From the NCBI GenBank assembly GCA_964036045.1, contig OZ038385.1:54587419-54651418 (forward strand): 64,000 nt of DNA. The letters are read 5' to 3'. The notes beneath the pieces are model-generated. The model made no database searches. It worked only from the letters and a program-made list of their open reading frames with translations, and was not told the DNA's origin. Source of the DNA: Eutreptiella sp. 'Long Island Sound 2002' (taxonomy: Eukaryota; Euglenozoa; Euglenophyceae; Eutreptiales; Eutreptiaceae). A program made the position numbers and the translations under genes. Position 1 is the stretch's first letter. Every line of letters starts with the position of its first letter. Below are positions 11,346 through 21,784 of this stretch, in pieces.

Positions 11346-12300
11346 CCGAACACGCCGACGCAGCATTCCCCACCAAGGGGGGGGCCACGCACAAACACGG
11401 CACGCCCCAACAAGGGAGGGGGCACGCACCAGCACAACACCAACCCCGGCCAAGCCAACAACACAACCGCGACCACAACCCATCCAACAGATGACGACAC
11501 CCCAAACCACACACCACCACCTCGGCGGGCAGGCACCGACACGGCACGCCCTGCCGATAGGGGGGCCACGCACCAACACAGCACGCCCCACCACGAGGGG
11601 GACCAGAAACCAACGCAGCACGCCCCACCACGGGGGGGGGGTACACACCGACACAGCACGCCCCACCAAGAGGGGGGGCACGCACCAACACAGCACGCCC
11701 CACCAAGAGGGAGACCACCAACCAACGCAGCACGCCCCACCATGGGGGGGGCCACAAACCAACACAGCACGCCCCACCACGGGGGGGGGCACGAACCAAC
11801 ACAGTACGCCCAACCATGAAGGGGGGCCGCGCACCAGCACAGAAACCACCCCGGCCAGGCGATCAACACAACCACAACCGCAACCCAACCGCCGACCACG
11901 CCCACCCGAACACGCCGACCGTAAGGCGGCGAAGACAACACCGAACAAACAAAACAAGCCGCGCATGGCGCCGGCTAAAACACCACCACAAGCACCACCA
12001 ACCCGAACCCAACGCCGGCCCCCAGGCGGCACACAGGACGATAACTCAAGGCAAGCACCACCCAACCACGCACAACCACCGCGGCGGACAGGCACCAACA
12101 CGGCACGCCCCATCATGAGGGGGGCCATGCACCGGCACAGCACGCCCCACCATGAGGGGGGCCACGCAGCAAAGCAGCACGCCCTACCATGGGGGGGGCC
12201 ACGCACCAGTGAGGCAAACCCCACCAAGAGGGGGGCCACGCACCAGCACAACATCAACCCCGGTCAAGCAAACAGCACAGCCCCAACCGCAACCGACTCG
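11345..12300. repeat. Short-period repeats of GCACGCCCCACCA-(G)n type
   Basis: A phrase of roughly 40-45 bp, about 'caacacagcacgccccacca' plus a G-run and 'ccac', repeats many times with variation. It merges on the left with the larger satellite units, which contain the same phrase. Confidence 0.65.
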
Positions 12301-12402
12301 GGCACGACCAACCAACACCGAAACAAGCAGGACCACTACACAAACAACATCCGACCGCGCAAGCGCCCGCAGCAGCGCCAAGGAACCAACGCCGAACAAG
12401 CC

Positions 12403-13350
12403 GACCATGAGGCGGCTGACACAACCGTGCACCAACAAAACCACTGCAGCGGCCACGACATGACTGTAAACAGACCACACGCAAGCCGACCAACATCCAA
12501 CCAGCCAGTCGTGCACGGGTTGAAACGGGAACGGCGTCGAACGGGTTGGCGACACCATGGTGCGCCACGCCCGCCGACGACCATATTCACGAACACAGCA
12601 GAACACCGCAACTCTACAATTACGAACGCGACCAACCAACGTTAACAAACTATACAACACTACACTTGGACAAACCAAGACGCAACTAACCAGCACCGAG
12701 ACGGATGTGCCGGCGACACAAACAACATTCGGCGATACGACCACCGGCACCAGCCCGATGGAACCCACGCAAACCTAGCCGACCATGAGGCGGCCCAGAC
12801 AACCGCGCACCAACCACACCGCAGCTGCAGCCGCCACTAGACCGTAAACAGACCACACGCAAGCCGGCCAACATCCAACCAGCCAGGCGTGCACGGGTCG
12901 AAACGGGAACGGCGTCCGACGGGTTGGCGACACCATGGTGCGCCACGCCCGCCGACGACCATACCCACGAACACAGCAGAACACCACAACTCTACAATTA
13001 CGAACGCGACCAACCAACGTTAACAAACTATACAACACTACACTTGGACAAACCAAGACGCAACTAACCAGCACCGACACGAACGTGTTGGCGACACAAA
13101 CAACATTCGGTGATACGACCACCGGGAGCAGCCCGATGGAACCCACGCAAACCAAGCCGACCATGAGGCGGCCCAGACAACCGCGCACCAACCAGACCGC
13201 AGCTGCAGCCGCCACTAGACCGTAAACAGACCACACGCAAGCCGGCCAACAACAAACCAGCCAGGCGTGCACGGGTCGAAACGGGAACGGCGTCCAACGG
13301 GTTGGCGACACCGTGGTGCGCCACGCCCGCCGACGACCATACCCATGAAC
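12403..13350. repeat. 378-bp tandem repeat, about 2.5 copies
   Basis: Units begin with GACCATGAGGCGGC at 12403, 12781 and 13159, exactly 378 bp apart. The second and third units are near identical; the first is a little more divergent. The third stops matching near 13350. Each unit contains GGGTTGGCGACACC and CAACGTTAACAAAC. There is no open frame common to all units. Confidence 0.85.
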
Positions 13351-13499
13351 AAAAATGTGACTCTACCATCACGCAACCGACCAACCAACATTAACAAACT
13401 ACGCCGAACAGTTAAACGACCGACCAACCAACCACAACAACCTACTTCGAACCCCCGGCCCCCCGGGAGAGCGCAAGCTCGACCGAGTCAGGAGGCGTG

Positions 13500-13902
13500 A
13501 GTGTGTGCCACGGCATGCGAGTCCCGTAGCTCGTGCTTCTTCAAGTCACCTCACGCCTACTGAAAACCAACCCAGGTGGGGGTGCCTGCAGGACAGGGCC
13601 TTTGGCCTGGCTCCGGGCCCCTGGGCCCCAGAATCCGGAGGTTGATGAGGATGTGCGATGGGACCCTCCCCCACGTATCATCCGCCCGAAGGAGAGGAAT
13701 GTGAGACTTCGGTCGAACATGGGTTACCTCTCTGGGCAGAACCCGCTGTAGGGTACTGCTCGCGGCGACCGCGCCCTTCCCCCTTGTGGGGGAGCCGCTT
13801 TGTGGGGGCACGTGCAGTAGGGCCGTGGGTGGGTGAGCAAAAGCCCCTTGGTAAGTCCCCCCTGCGGGGCAACCCCAGTCCCGAGTCGACCTACCTACCT
13901 AC
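13500..13902. other. Right end of the foreign block, no gene recognised
   Basis: T content returns to normal. A short CTAC/CTACC tetranucleotide run (13890-13902) abuts the point where the gypsy LTR sequence resumes (13903). Short open frames here have no recognisable product. Confidence 0.4.
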
Positions 13903-14047
13903 CTGGCTTGGGTTATCCTGGATTGGTTGTATTTCAACAATAAAACATTTTCCTCATCAAAAACAAGCAGCAGGAACCCTACACCGGCAGCAAGCAGCAG
14001 GAGAGGCACAACAAACACACAGTGTTGAAATCACTATAAAACCTTCT
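13903..14047 (+). repeat. Partial internal LTR (R-U5-like tail)
   Basis: The last ~145 bp of the LTR only, collinear with 5900-6044. It contains AATAAA (13939-13944) and is followed by the PBS copy. At two diagnostic spots it matches the 3' LTR rather than the 5' LTR (TTGTATTTCAAC and ACAACAAACA). Its abrupt start is the right-hand junction of the foreign block. Confidence 0.85.
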
Positions 14048-14148
14048 GGTAGCAAGAGGCAGACTGTCTCTGCGTACCGGCAGCAACCCCGTGCCGTACA
14101 TCCAGTGCGCCGAGATCAGTCATATATAAGCAAGAAGAGCGAACGAAT

Positions 14149-16639
14149 ATGGACACCAAGAAAGAGGACACCCACGTGAAGACGGCGCCTGAGGCACCAG
14201 CAATGCCAGCACCTGGTGAACCTGGACCTGGACCTAGCGCTGTACCTTCCGAGCCCTTACATGGGCCAGTGGACGTGGAGGAGGATTCGGTGGAAGGACT
14301 TCAGTCGGCCTTCCGGGCCCTCTCAGTCGAGGAGGTGAACACACATCCTGTGAAGAGAAAGAGGGAGAGAGAGAAGGATGCTGGGGAAAGCATAGCAGAC
14401 GAAGGAGCAGACCAAGGGCACAACCCGACGAATGATCCTACCTTCGAGGGCGCACCAAGCGCTTCTGGCCTCCACGCATCACCCTCTCCTATAACCACCA
14501 CACTCCCAACTCCAGACCCAGACGCTGCAACATCCACACCCATAACCAACCCGCCTATGGCTGAGGGCATAGGCTTTACTGGTATGCCTACCTACCCTGC
14601 CTATGGTGTGAACCCACCTACCACTGCGTTTCCAGAGGCAACTACTACCGGTGAGCCGGTGACCTCCAGTTCTGCGCCGCGATGGTATGCGGCTGACTAT
14701 CACCATCCTGTACCCGCTACGGGAGCCTATGTGGATGTTCCTGGGTATGCAATCTTGAGTGGGTTGAGGAGAGGACCTGAGTCATGCGGGAGCAGGAGTA
14801 GAGGATCGGGGAGATCCTCCTACAGGTCCCTGACGCGGTCGGAGATCAACGAGGTGCTCCGAGGAGCCACCTCTGAAATTGTTGGCGACCTCACTCAAGA
14901 GATTTGAGATAAACTGGAGCCCCTGATACCGCCCCAAGCGTCACCTACCACGGTGGGAATGTCACCCCATCGAGTACAGGCCAACCACCTGGTGGCAGGG
15001 CTGACAAACACCCTGGGGAGCCTGAGGAGCCGACCGATGCCGACCCCTGCAGCGATACCTAGAAGCCCTTTTATGCCGAGGACGGCCCAGCCACCCTACA
15101 GTCACGTGGGGAATTCTACGAGAGCCGAGCTGGACGGGCTGGGGCTGACAGCTCTGAGGGCAATGCTGGATGTGGAGCCCTACGGCTCCAGTGACCTAGG
15201 CGGATATCCCTCCGATGATGAACCGCCGTCGATGACTTCTGCTTCGCCCTCGGAGGACGACGACCCGGAGGACCCGGAGAACCCAAGTCGGAAGAAGAAG
15301 AAGAAGAAGAAGAAGACCCGGCGCCCTGGGGGACGCAGGTCTCAGGAGGCTAAGGCTATTGCCACCTCCAAGATCGTGGTGAACCTGCCTGAGTTCACAG
15401 GCAAGGACCTCAGCGAGTTCGCTGAGAATTTTGGCCCGTTTCTCCGATTAACCGACCAAACCCACGCTAGTGGACGGGTCAAGTGCGATCTGCTCCTGCA
15501 GTGTTGCAAGACCAAGTACCTGGAGAAGCAAGCCAAACAGATCGTGACTAAGTCCGCCACCTTTGCCGATGTGTTGGTTGCCTTGGAGAGGCAGTACCCG
15601 ACCTATGAAACCGACCTCTCTATCAGGGCCGAGATCCAGAACCTGCCCATGCTGCCCAAAAAACCCCAAACCTGGCAGGGTCTCTGAGCTATTAGCTGAC
15701 CTGGATCACTGGGCTGGACGACTGACGCCCGGTTTGTACAGCAGCGACGACCTGCTTTTCTGGTTGGTGGCTAAGCTCCCTTGAGAGCTGTGGGACGAGT
15801 GCCGTTCAACGGCAGAGCGCAAGGCTAGAGCCCTTCACTACGACGATCTATGTGTACTACTCCTGGAGCTGGCGCTGGAGAAAGAAAGCGACCAGCACCT
15901 GAACAACTACCGTCCTGGAGGTGGAGGCTCTGGAAGCCATTGCAAAGGGTACCAAGGATCCAGACCTGGGCAGGGGACTACCCCCAAACATGCCCGTATC
16001 ATGGAAAACGTCAAGGAGCTCTTCTGGTGTGATGCCAGAGACGAGCAGGGCCACCTGCAGCACGCCCCTGACTGCGAGCAGCGAGACTGCTTCGTAGTTC
16101 AAGGGAACAAGCAGGAGACCAACACCGGCGCCAAGGCGAAGATGCCGGATCACTACAGGTGTACTATCACCTGTGCCTTCTGTGGGAAGAGGAAGCACTA
16201 CGAGGATGAGTGCTACCACAAGCAGCACCTGTCGGCGAAGCCGAAGGGTGAGAATCCTGGCAAAGGCTCTGGCAAAGGTGGAGGCAAAGGCAAAGGCAAC
16301 GACTCTGGCAAGGGCAAGTCGAAAGGACGTGGTCAAGGGCAAGACAAAAGTCAAGGTGGACGAGGAGGAGGCGCCAACCGCCAGCCAGAAAAGGACAACA
16401 AGAACACGGACAAGAACGGAGGCAACCCTAACCCTAATCCAGGGGGGAACTCGGAGGCCTCTGGAGGGCAGTCTGGTCCCACCGCACGCTCGCAGACGCA
16501 GGCCCAGCGAGAACAAGGAGCCAAGCGCGAGCATGAAGGTGGTGATGACGGCAACGCTAAGAAGAGGAGCCGTTTCATGAGGATGGCCCGCAAATTGCGA
16601 AACAAGGGGTTCGAGGTGACCTGTCCCGCGGAGTTCTGA
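14149..16639 (+). pseudogene. gag: gag, second copy (capsid and nucleocapsid), interrupted
   Basis: Structural polyprotein that packages the element RNA. From ATG 14149 the order is a proline-rich N-terminus, an in-frame TGA (14905-14907, also in copy 1), a poly-lysine run, a capsid-like helical region (LPEFTGKDLSEFAENF to ALERQYP), a one-base frameshift near the AAAAAACCCC run at 15657-15669, and a second in-frame TGA at 15782-15784. A zinc knuckle CX2CX4HX4C (16172-16213, CAFCGKRKHYEDEC) and a Gly/Lys/Gln-rich basic tail follow. The frame ends at TGA 16637-16639, in phase with pol. Capsid-like and zinc-knuckle order is standard for gypsy gag. Defective as read, unless TGA is recoded. Confidence 0.85.
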
Positions 16640-19600
16640 CGGGGACGCTCCGGTGGGGCCCTGGACTTGGTGTTCTGGGTACGTATCCAACTAGGGGGAC
16701 GCGAATACCTGGGGGTATTGGATACCGTAGCCACCATATCTATAGTGGCCAAGAAAATTTTACCTTGTGGGAGCCTGAAGAACACCCTGACCACCGCGGC
16801 TATACGAATGGGGGATGGACATGTGGTGCAAAGCTGCGGGGACTGTGAAGTGGAGGTACCTATGGGCTCTCGAACTATCGCCCATCGGTTCTATGTGATG
16901 GACACTGAGGCCTTCGACTTTGTATTGGGGACTGACTTCTTCGTGCAGCACTCCCAGATACAATCCCTGACGCTGCAAGCGCCCTACCTCCTCTACGTGG
17001 ACCACGGCAGTGGCAGAGAGTCTGTGCCACTGGAGCAGTCGGAACATACCTCGAGATACCTGAGGGTATCGAAGGAGGAGCCCTCGAACATGATGGCGGC
17101 CTCCAAAACCGAGGACTATCAACTATTGGGGGAGGTCCTAGACCAAGGTCTGAAGGAGTTGGGTTACTCTAGAGGAGACCTAAGGGTGCAGCTGTTCGCC
17201 AGCGACAAGCAGCATGTACTGGACCTTTACTGCAGCAAGGGGAAGAACTGCAGCTACAAATTTTACTGGCCCTCTTTCGGGATGGCCTACGGGAACCCCA
17301 GGTTCAGTGAACTGGGGAAGGTCTTGACCAAGGTGGCCTTGGAACGTTCCCGTATGGTCCTGTGTTCCCCCGATTGGGGAGCCCATGGGGGCAACGAGTA
17401 CTGGCGAAACCTCCTGGACAGGCTGACTATCAGCTCTGTTCGGTTACCTGATGAGGCCATCTACGTGCCTCTAGGGCGTAAGACGCCTATTGGGAAACCC
17501 GGATGGGGGAGTATGCTCAGCGTGGTGGACAGAGGTCTTACCTCCATCCCCTGGGAGGATCTGGACTCGACTCTGGTCCAGGCTATACAACGAGAAAGCG
17601 ATGGACTCGCCTTGGGTCACTTGAAGGATGGACTACGACCTCAAGATGCTATTGAGACTATACCCGGAGGAGATGAATACGTCGTGACTAACACCAACGC
17701 CCCCAACTCTCCCTGCCATGTACCTGTTCCTGATGCAGTCTCTGAGTGTGGACTATCCGAGCTACCTAGCTCTATCCACTCAGATGACGAAACTGAGCAC
17801 GACGCCTTCTTCATGCAGACCTGTGTGGAGGAAGTGGAGAACGCCAAGTACGTCGCCCCACTGAAACCCCTACTCTCCATGAGGGTGGAAGACCCCGTGG
17901 ACGAAGAGCTGGACCCTCGATCCAGGCTAAGGGAGTATGCTGACTCCAAGAGGAAGTTGGTGGCAAAAAAGCTATGCTACGCTAGGCGTACCCGCAGCTC
18001 ATGGCCACTGAAGCAAGGACGTATGGGCGATCTATCCCAATTGAAGGAGGACCTCGAACAGAAGATCACCACCTGGCAAAGAGAGGTAGATCTTAAGCTC
18101 ATGAAGAGCGTGTGGGGTGCCCATGTGAGGACCCCAGAGGAGGACGACCTCTCGGAGGAATGTGTATGTGAACCCCCTCGAGCGTGCCTATGTTGCCATC
18201 GTCCATCGGAGATGGTTGAACGAGACCTACTATATGCCTACCAAGGGTTGAAGGATACTACCAAGGGCGAAGAGTCGGTGGAGGATCACCTCCCGACGTA
18301 TATTACTCAGGGGGCAAGCAACTTACACTCTGACGAGGACATGGAGGACAAGATCAAGCTATTGGACCCGCGGGTGCAGACGCTTATAAGGACCTATCTG
18401 GAGGTGTTCGGAGAACTACCCCCTCCAGCCTCATGTGACAAGCTGGTACAGATGGACTTCAAGCTGAAGCCCGAGTTCGTGGGTCACAAGATCCGAAGGA
18501 GACCCTATCCAGCTCCTAAAGAGCAGGCGGACGAGATTGAGCGACAGATACAAGAATGTATCGACGCTGGTCTAGTCCTGGAGTACATGGACGGGGACTA
18601 CCCCCAACACTGCAGCCCCTGTTTCCTGGTGGCTAAACCTGGGTCTACAGCCAAACGGCTGGTAGTGGACTACGGAGAGCTGAACAAGAAAACGCTGAAC
18701 CACTCAGGGTCCATTCCTAATATGGAGTCTACCCTTGAGAAGATAGCCTCCTGTGGCTACAAGACCAAGATGGACAAGAGGAGCGGATTCTGGCAAGTGG
18801 ACCTGACGCCCAACGCTCAGGAGCTACTAGCCTTCATCACCCCTCAGGGGAGGGTGTTCAAGTGGAAGGTCATGCCATTTGGCGTGGCCACCGCACCCGC
18901 TCCATTCCAAGAGCTGATGAACAAGATCTTGTCCATCCTACGAAGGAGACCTAAGGTGCAGGAACTTATATCCCGTGGGGCCCAGATGGAAGCACACATC
19001 GACGATGTGTGCCTCGGGACCAATACCCAGGAGGACCACCTAATCCTCTTGGGTGAGTTCTTTGCAGTCTGCCAAGAGAACCACACACGACTCAAGCTGG
19101 AGAAGTGTGAGTTCATGCAGGAGACCATGCAGTACCTGGGGTTTGACGTTGGCTATGGGTGGTGGGCCCCAGCGGCCTCTAAGGCCGAACCCCTGATGGA
19201 CGTCAAGGTACGACACGAAGACCCCAAGAAAGGACTTCATGACGTACGCAGTTTCATTGGGGCGTGCAACTTCTATCGCCGCCATATCAAAAACTTCACC
19301 TACACCAGCACCATTCTGACGGACTTGATCAAGAAGAGTACTACTTGGCGCTGGGGCCCACAAGAGCAACAAGCGTTTGACGAGCTCAAAGACAAGGTAG
19401 CCAACGCTAAGTGCTTGGGCGTGCCTAGGGCACAAGGGGAGATTATCCTGGTGACCGACGCCAGCAATGTGGGCGGTGGTGGAACGTTGTTCCAATGGCA
19501 AGCACTAGAGAAGGAGGAGTTCGACTCGGCCATTTCCGAATGGGGGACGAAAGGTCTCAACCGAGATGGAACTCTCAAGCACAGCTACCCTAACGACAAG

Positions 19601-21784
19601 TGGGTCCTAGTACCTCTGGGCCACTGGAACTGGAAATGGAACCAGGCCAGGGGGAACCACTCCACCTATGAGCAGGAATTGCTCGCGGGTATGCTAGTGC
19701 TATCCTCACAAGCACGACTGTTGGGGAGTAACCCTGTGGTCTGGCTGTGCGACCAAGAGCCGGTCCGCACTTTCCAGAAGGGCCCCCGACCTGAGAAGGC
19801 CAAGCTACGGCGCTGGTGGACCTACCTCAGTCAACTACGGCTGACGGTACACCATATCAAGGGAGTGAAGAACAGGTGTGCAGACTACATCAGCCGCAAA
19901 AACTTCGACGCCCTGATTGGTGCCCGGTCTGAAGCGCTGGCTAAGGAGGCGTTCAGCCGTATGGACGTCCACTTGGACCTCAACATGACTATGATACGCC
20001 CCCTGGATGGACTCCAACAATCGGAGTACCTGAAGGAGTTTGGGGATATCTACAAGCGGCTGGAGAAACGCCTTGAACCCCTCCTGGTCAACCAAGATCA
20101 GTGGAAGAGGGACAAGAACTACCTCTGGCACGAGGACCGCATCGTGGTACCTAGTGACAGAGTCCCAGCGCTGCTGAAGTTGACCCGTGAGTCCAGCGGT
20201 CATGTGGGTGCTGACCGTACCCTGAGGCTATTCAAGCAGTGGTTCCACACTACTTTTTTTGCACTGAACGGCGCCTTTTGTGGCTGGCCAGGCCGGGGAG
20301 AAAGGCTCTTGCGCGCCAAGCTTTTTTGGGGAGGGGCGGGAGCCCGAAATCAAGTTCAATCGCGGGCTGAGTACCGCTGCACGTTGCTGTCCTCGTCTGC
20401 TTCATCTCAAAGAGACTTGGCAGCCCCGTTATAGACAACCGCAGGCCGGGGTCTCCGCTTGATACCCGAAGGCGGTGTGGTTGCGGATTGGGGGTTAGAG
20501 CATGACGGCTTGAGCACGGGGGGTGGCTTGGGGGAGGGATTCATTTGCGGTTCCACACTACGTGGACTGACGACCAACTGCGGAAAACCCTCCAGCCTAT
20601 CGTGGACAAGTGCCCGTGCAGGTCCTGCAAACCAGGGGATATCAGGGACAGAGGTCTCTACTCGACTCTGCCCATCCCTCACTGTGCTAACAGTGTTCTA
20701 TACGTGGACTACACGGAGATGCCGAAGTTCGGGGGCTATGACTTTGCCCTCGTGGTAACCTGTGGGTTGACCAGGTTTACCAGGGTGTTCCCATGTACCA
20801 AGCACATTACCAGGGAGGAGACTATCAAGATACTCCTGGAGGAGTGGTTTTGTGTCTATGGGGCGCCCAAGGAGATCAACTCCGATGAGGACGTACGAGT
20901 ACGCTCAGATACCGGCTGGTACAAGAGGGTCCTGAGATCCCTCAATGTCCAGGTGTCTACGGGGATACCCTACTCTCACACGAGCAACCCCCTATGTGAG
21001 CGACAGATTCGTGTCCTCAAGGAGAATGTAAGGATATGGTGCAAAACTGAACGAACCAGAGACTGGGTGAGACTACTCCCCGTCATATCCTTGATGATGA
21101 ACTCCCAAGAGAGTTCGGCTACTGGCTACTCGCCCCATGAGCTATTCCTAGGGCGCCCGGCGTGGTTCCTACATGCCCCCTATCCAGAGGACACCCATTC
21201 TTCTGTGGGTGAATGGGTCCAAGAGCAACAAACGAAGGTGGACAAGGCCAAGGCTATGCTCCAGAGAGTGAGGGGGCGTCAGTGGAACAAGAAGAACAAG
21301 CACCGAGTACCGGCCACCTACCAAGAGGGGGACTGGGTGCTGGTGCACCACAGCCAACTACCCGCCTGGCCACGCTCTACCAGCGACGACCCATACTTCG
21401 GGCCCTACAAGATTCTATCTGTGGATGGACACCGTATCACCGTGCGGTGTTCTCCCCGTCTAGGGGGGACCCTGGTGTGCGCTGCTCAACATCTGAAGCG
21501 CTACTATGACCCTGAAGACCTCTGTGGGGAAGAGTGGGAGCTTAACGACGAGGAGATCGCCGCCCTAGACTTACAAGGAGCTGCCAGCCCTATGGAAGTT
21601 GAAGGGGAACTCCCCGACATGAAAGCCGAGGAGCTGGCTAAGGAGGGCTTCTACCTGGTGAAGTCTGTCCTACGCCACTGCTATCGCCAGGGTTGGCGCT
21701 TTTTCACCCTCTGAAAAGGGGTTTGGAGTCAAAGAGGCCACCTGGGACCCTTCTCTGCGTTTGTTCTACCTGAGGGACGCCTAA
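16640..21784 (+). pseudogene. pol: pol: protease, reverse transcriptase, RNase H, integrase, chromodomain (interrupted)
   Basis: Replication and integration polyprotein, in the gag frame directly after TGA 16637. Protease: active site reads DTVA (16721-16732) where DTGA/DSGA is usual, with FVLGTDFF downstream. Reverse transcriptase: MDKRSGFWQVDL, MPFGVATAPAPFQELM, and HIDD (18995-19006) where YIDD/YLDD is usual. RNase H: VTDASN, TYEQELLAG, and the ADYISR end. Integrase: H2C2 zinc finger split by an insertion (20254-20548); the frame resumes correctly if that insertion is ignored. The DD35E triad ends with D at 20890 and E at 20998, 35 residues apart. A GPYKIL module follows. A chromodomain-like end (KGFGVKEATWDP, frame 2) runs to TAA 21782-21784 but is cut by TGA 21712 and a one-base frameshift. 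Confidence 0.9.
20254..20548 (-). mobile_element. SINE-like insertion inside integrase
   Basis: A 295-bp segment flanked by the 13-bp direct repeat GGTTCCACACTAC (20241-20253 and 20549-20561). It begins with seven T on the plus strand, i.e. ends in A7 on the minus strand, so it looks like a short retroposon inserted in minus orientation by LINE machinery. Skipping it and one repeat copy rejoins the integrase frame exactly (...QWFHTTW...). Source sequence not identified; no clear Pol III boxes in the sense orientation. Confidence 0.75.

Larger units (their letters stand above)
7600..13902. other. Foreign low-complexity block inside the gypsy element
   Basis: About 6.3 kb bounded on both sides by the two copies of the 1,700-bp LTR-tail/PBS/gag duplication. 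It comprises a short T-rich lead (7600-7680), an almost T-free segment (7680-9545), satellite-like repeats (9650-12300), 378-bp tandem repeats (12403-13350) and a more ordinary 400 bp (13500-13902). Both strands look open for hundreds of codons only because stop codons need T or A at fixed places. I see no conserved protein. Confidence 0.8.

Noticed and set aside
7634-12645. Several very long open frames (500-850 codons) on both strands
   Set aside because: They result from the near absence of T (plus) and of A (minus), which removes stop codons. Products are low-complexity His/Thr/Gln or Cys/Val/Leu repeats that overlap in several frames; no domain.
9650-13350. CRISPR-like array
   Set aside because: Units are 160-380 bp satellites without short repeat/spacer structure, in a eukaryotic context.
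15655-15672. A AAA AAC slippery-like run as a programmed frameshift in gag
   Set aside because: The frame change is of the wrong sense for -1 slippage on this heptamer, and it lies within capsid rather than at gag/pol; a homopolymer indel is simpler.
20465-20548. tRNA-like GGTTAGAGCATGACGGCTTGAGC in the SINE-like insertion
   Set aside because: It is on the strand opposite to the poly-A tail and lacks a proper B-box, so a tRNA-derived head is not supported.
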